A stretch of 64,000 nt of DNA from NCBI GenBank assembly GCA_034519525.1, contig JAXHOJ010000048.1:1-64000 (forward strand), in the 5' to 3' direction. Each line of letters opens with the position of its first letter. The stretch's first letter is position 1. The notes beneath the pieces are model-generated. The model was not told where the DNA came from, searched no databases, and saw only the letters and a program-made list of their open reading frames with translations. Shown here one piece after another: positions 61,812-64,000 of this stretch. The stretch is from Gemmobacter sp034519525 (GTDB taxonomy: Bacteria > Pseudomonadota > Alphaproteobacteria > Rhodobacterales > Rhodobacteraceae). The translations under genes and the position numbers were made by a program.

Positions 61812-62254
61812 ATGATGAAACCTTTTCTTTTCGCCGCACCGCTGCTGGCCGCGGGCCTGCTGGCCTCTGCCGCCCCGGCAGAAACCCCGAACCGCCTGCT
61901 GACCATCCTGACCGCGCCGGAACCGCAGACCCAGCTGATGGCCATGGTGCTGACGATGAATGCCATCGCCGCCGGCGCCGAGGCCGAGCTGCTGCTGTGC
62001 GGCCCGGCCGGGGATATCGCGCTGAAAGCCGCGCCGGAAACCGCAACCGCCGGTCAGCCGCCCAAAGGCGCCAGCCCGCAGGGGTTGATGCAGAAGATGA
62101 TGGCAGAGGCCGGGCTGAAGGTGCAGGTCTGCGCCATCTATCTGCCGGGCAAGGGGGCCGATGCTTCGGTTCTGGTCGAAGGTGTCACGGCGGCGGCACC
62201 GGATGCCATGGGGCGGCGATTGTGGCGCCGGGCACCACGGTGATGAGTTTCTGA
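61812..62254 (+). pseudogene. DsrE-family protein with signal peptide, frameshift near the 3' end
   Basis: The protein (about 147 residues when corrected) begins with a signal peptide (KPFLFAAPLLAAGLLASAAPAE) followed by a DsrE-like domain: NRLLTILTAPEPQTQLMAMV and ELLLCGPAGDIALKAAPE, with a second cysteine in LKVQVCAIYLPGKGADAS. At about 62211-62214 one G is missing from a G-run; the intended C-terminus, GAAIVAPGTTVMSF, ends at 62254, whereas the uncorrected frame stops at 62243. DsrE proteins handle sulfur atoms, which fits the next gene, a sulfide oxidoreductase. Periplasmic location is inferred. Confidence 0.75.
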
Positions 62255-62325
62255 CCGGCACAATTGTGCCCGCAGAGGATCAGGATTGAGGGCTGCGGCA
62301 TTTCTGCGGGTTTTCGCGGCCAATT

Positions 62326-62345
62326 ATATGCTGTAATTCGAATAT
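62326..62345. promoter_or_regulatory. SqrR/BigR-like inverted repeat upstream of the sulfide oxidoreductase gene
   Basis: ATATGC-N8-GAATAT has the same 6-8-6 geometry as the repeat before cydA, with one mismatch between arms. It is 46 bp upstream of the flavoprotein start. Both repeats contain the palindrome ATTCGAAT. A common persulfide- or redox-sensing repressor is suggested. Confidence 0.5.
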
Positions 62346-62391
62346 GTGCGATCTACTTGACGGATCGCAGAGGTGAGAGGGAGGATATCAT

Positions 62392-63762
62392 TTGACCAGA
62401 AACAGCGATCCGTTTCAGCCATCCCGGCGCGGATTCCTTGGGCTGGCAGGTCTTGGGGCGGGTGTCGGCCTTGCGGGCGGGCTTGGCCTGACCGCAGGCC
62501 CGGCCAGCGCCGCGAAGCTGACCACCAAGGCGCGTATCGTCATCATCGGGGCGGGGGCGGGCGGCACGGCGCTGGTCAACCGGCTGGTGCAGCGGCTGGA
62601 CGGGGCCGCAGATCACCATCATCGACGCCCGGGCCGAGCATCTGTATCAGCCCGGCCTGTCGCTGGTGGCGGCGGGGCTGAAACCGGCCTCTTATGTGGT
62701 GTCGCGCACGGCGGACTGGCTGCCGCAGGGCATTACCCTGGTGACGGAAACCGCTGCGGCCATTGATCCGGTTGCCAAGGTGGTTTCAACCGATGGCGGG
62801 CAGAAGCTGGCCTATGATTTCCTGATCGTCGCCCCCGGCCTGGTGCTGGATCATGACGCCATCGAGGGGTTCTCGCTGGATATGGTGGGCACGAACGGCA
62901 TCGGCGCGCTTTATGCCGGGCCGCAATATGCCGCGAAAACCTGGCAGGCGGCGGCGAAATTTGCCGAAGAAGGTGGCATTGGCCTGTTCACCCGCCCGGC
63001 GACCGAGATGAAATGCGCGGGCGCGCCGCTGAAACACACTTTCCTGATCGAGGATATTGCCAGCCGGAGCGTGGGCGCGGGCAAGTATGAAATCCACTAT
63101 GCCGCCCCGCAACAATGCTGCGCTGTTTTCGGTGCCCATCGTATCGGAAAAGGTGCGGATGCTGTTCAGCCAGCGCGGCATCGCCACGCATTACAGCCAT
63201 GTTCTGAAAGCCGTTGATCCGGGGCGCCGGCGCCACCTTCACGAAAACCGAGACCGATCCGCTGACCAAGGTGGAAAGCAAATCGGATGTCGAACTGCCC
63301 TATGATTACCTGCATGTCATCCCGCCGCAGCGCGCGCCCGAGGTGATCAGGCAATCCGGGCTCAGCTGGTCTGACAAATGGGTGGATCAGGGCTGGGCCG
63401 AGGTGGATCAGAAAACCCTGCGCCATCTGCGCTTCCCCGAGATTTTCGCCATCGGCGATGTGGCGGGTGTGCCCAAGGGCAAGACGGCGGCCAGCGTGAA
63501 ATGGCAGGTGCCGGTGGTGGAAGATCACCTGATCGCCGCCATCGAGGGACGGGAAGGCACGGCGGTTTACGGCGGCTATACATCCTGCCCGCTGATTACC
63601 CGGGTGGGCCGGGCGATGCTGGTGGAGTTCGATTACAACAATGATCTGGTGCCATCCTTCCCCGGGCTGATCGCGCCGCTGGAAGAGCTTTGGATCAGCT
63701 GGCTGATGAAGGAAGTGGCGCTGAAGGCCACCTATAACGCCATGCTGCGCGGCAAGGCCTGA
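62392..63762 (+). pseudogene. Sulfide:quinone oxidoreductase-like flavoprotein with Tat signal, three frameshifts
   Basis: The gene starts at TTG 62392 behind GAGGGAGG. A twin-arginine signal (PSRRGFLGLAGLGAG) precedes an FAD fold (ARIVIIGAGAGGTALVNRL). Single extra bases at about 62603, 63110 and 63222 shift the frame three times and so restore it. The joined protein (about 455 residues) keeps redox cysteines in TEMKCAGAPLKHTFL and YGGYTSCPLITRVGRAM, the FAD-binding IFAIGDVAGVPKGKTAA, and ends LKATYNAMLRGKA. It would oxidise sulfide and pass electrons to quinone. A Tat signal is more usual in flavocytochrome c sulfide dehydrogenase, so the export is notable. The shifts look like base-calling errors in G/C runs. 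Confidence 0.8.
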
Positions 63763-63774
63763 GGGGGAAATGAC

Positions 63775-64000
63775 ATGCAGGAACTGACATTCGGCACCCT
63801 GATTGCCGTTTTCGAAGAAATCTTTGGCCGGGGCCTGTTCTGGGCCATGGTCGTGGCGGCGGTTCTGGTGACGCTGGCCTATCTGTTCGTGCTGATCCGC
63901 GACCGGGCGCTGTCGATGCGGAAATTCCTGCTGGCGCAGCTGTCGATGCCCTTTGGTGCGCTTGCCGCCGTGCTGTTCGTGCAGCTGATGACCCATTCGC
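63775..64000 (+). CDS. Small membrane protein next to the sulfide oxidoreductase gene (partial)
   Basis: The reading frame starts at ATG 63775 with GAGGGGGAAA upstream and is open to the window end (75 residues seen). It has two hydrophobic segments (GLFWAMVVAAVLVTLAYLFV and about 53-70, QLSMPFGALAAVLFVQLM) joined by a basic cytoplasmic loop. It resembles small uncharacterised membrane proteins (DUF5368-like) found beside such oxidoreductases in Rhodobacterales, though I am not sure of the family. It is 12 bp from the flavoprotein stop, so cotranscribed. Confidence 0.6.
   Translation, partial: MQELTFGTLIAVFEEIFGRGLFWAMVVAAVLVTLAYLFVLIRDRALSMRKFLLAQLSMPFGALAAVLFVQLMTHS

Overview
The window is GC-rich, densely packed DNA with no tRNA, rRNA, CRISPR array or insertion sequence that I can see. 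Gene families, an iron-rhodo box, a chvE/ggu sugar locus, a Roseobacter-type trimethylamine pathway and long chains of 4-bp ATGA overlaps all point to an alphaproteobacterium of the Rhodobacterales (Rhodobacter/Paracoccus/Gemmobacter-like). Genus is inference only.

Layout. 1-1 kb: end of a peptide-type ABC importer. 1.1-10.7 kb: histidine utilisation (hutC, hutF divergent from hutI-hutH, then hutU-hutD) with a class III CoA-transferase and an acyl-CoA dehydrogenase lodged between hutH and hutU; this pair may feed imidazolepropionate into the pathway. No hutG is present. 10.8-16.3 kb, leftward: a probable haem-scavenging operon of two secreted proteins, each a HasA-like haem-binding domain fused to RTX repeats, flanking a TonB-dependent haem receptor, followed by an SGNH esterase, with a TGA-N9-TCA (RirA-type) box upstream. 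16.3-22.4 kb: TetR regulator divergent from a PotABCD-type importer, a metallo-beta-lactamase-fold hydrolase and an agmatinase-family ureohydrolase. 22.4-30.0 kb, leftward: ten thiamine genes (thiD-O-S-G-E-F-Y-tenA-Z-X) chained by overlaps under a TPP riboswitch. 30.1-41.8 kb: chvE-gguA-gguB-gguC importer locus continuing into oxidative L-arabinose/D-galactose catabolism (dehydrogenase, dehydratase, ketoglutarate-semialdehyde dehydrogenase, dgoK, dgoA), with a divergent LysR regulator.

41.8-53.6 kb: a leftward methylated-amine operon: tmm (TMA to TMAO), tdm (TMAO to DMA), an APC permease, a GcvT-like protein and the three dimethylamine monooxygenase subunits (DMA to monomethylamine). Beside it lie a substrate-binding-fold protein without obvious signal peptide and a GntR regulator. 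53.7-54.4 kb: FMN riboswitch and type II lumazine synthase. 54.4-56.7 kb: 5-oxoprolinase pxpABC. 57.0-58.5 kb: SulP anion transporter. 58.7-64 kb: cytochrome bd oxidase cydABX, then a DsrE protein, a Tat-targeted sulfide:quinone oxidoreductase-like flavoprotein and a small membrane protein. cydA and the flavoprotein gene share a 6-8-6 inverted repeat resembling the SqrR/BigR operator, linking sulfide oxidation to the bd oxidase; cydA also has a perfect FNR box.

Six genes carry frameshifts (hutU, gguC, the gcvT-like gene, cydB, the DsrE gene, the flavoprotein gene). Nearly all are single-base events in G/C runs, conserved residues survive on both sides, and they cluster in 60.4-63.3 kb. I read most as base-calling errors, although cydB has a stretch scrambled beyond simple indels.
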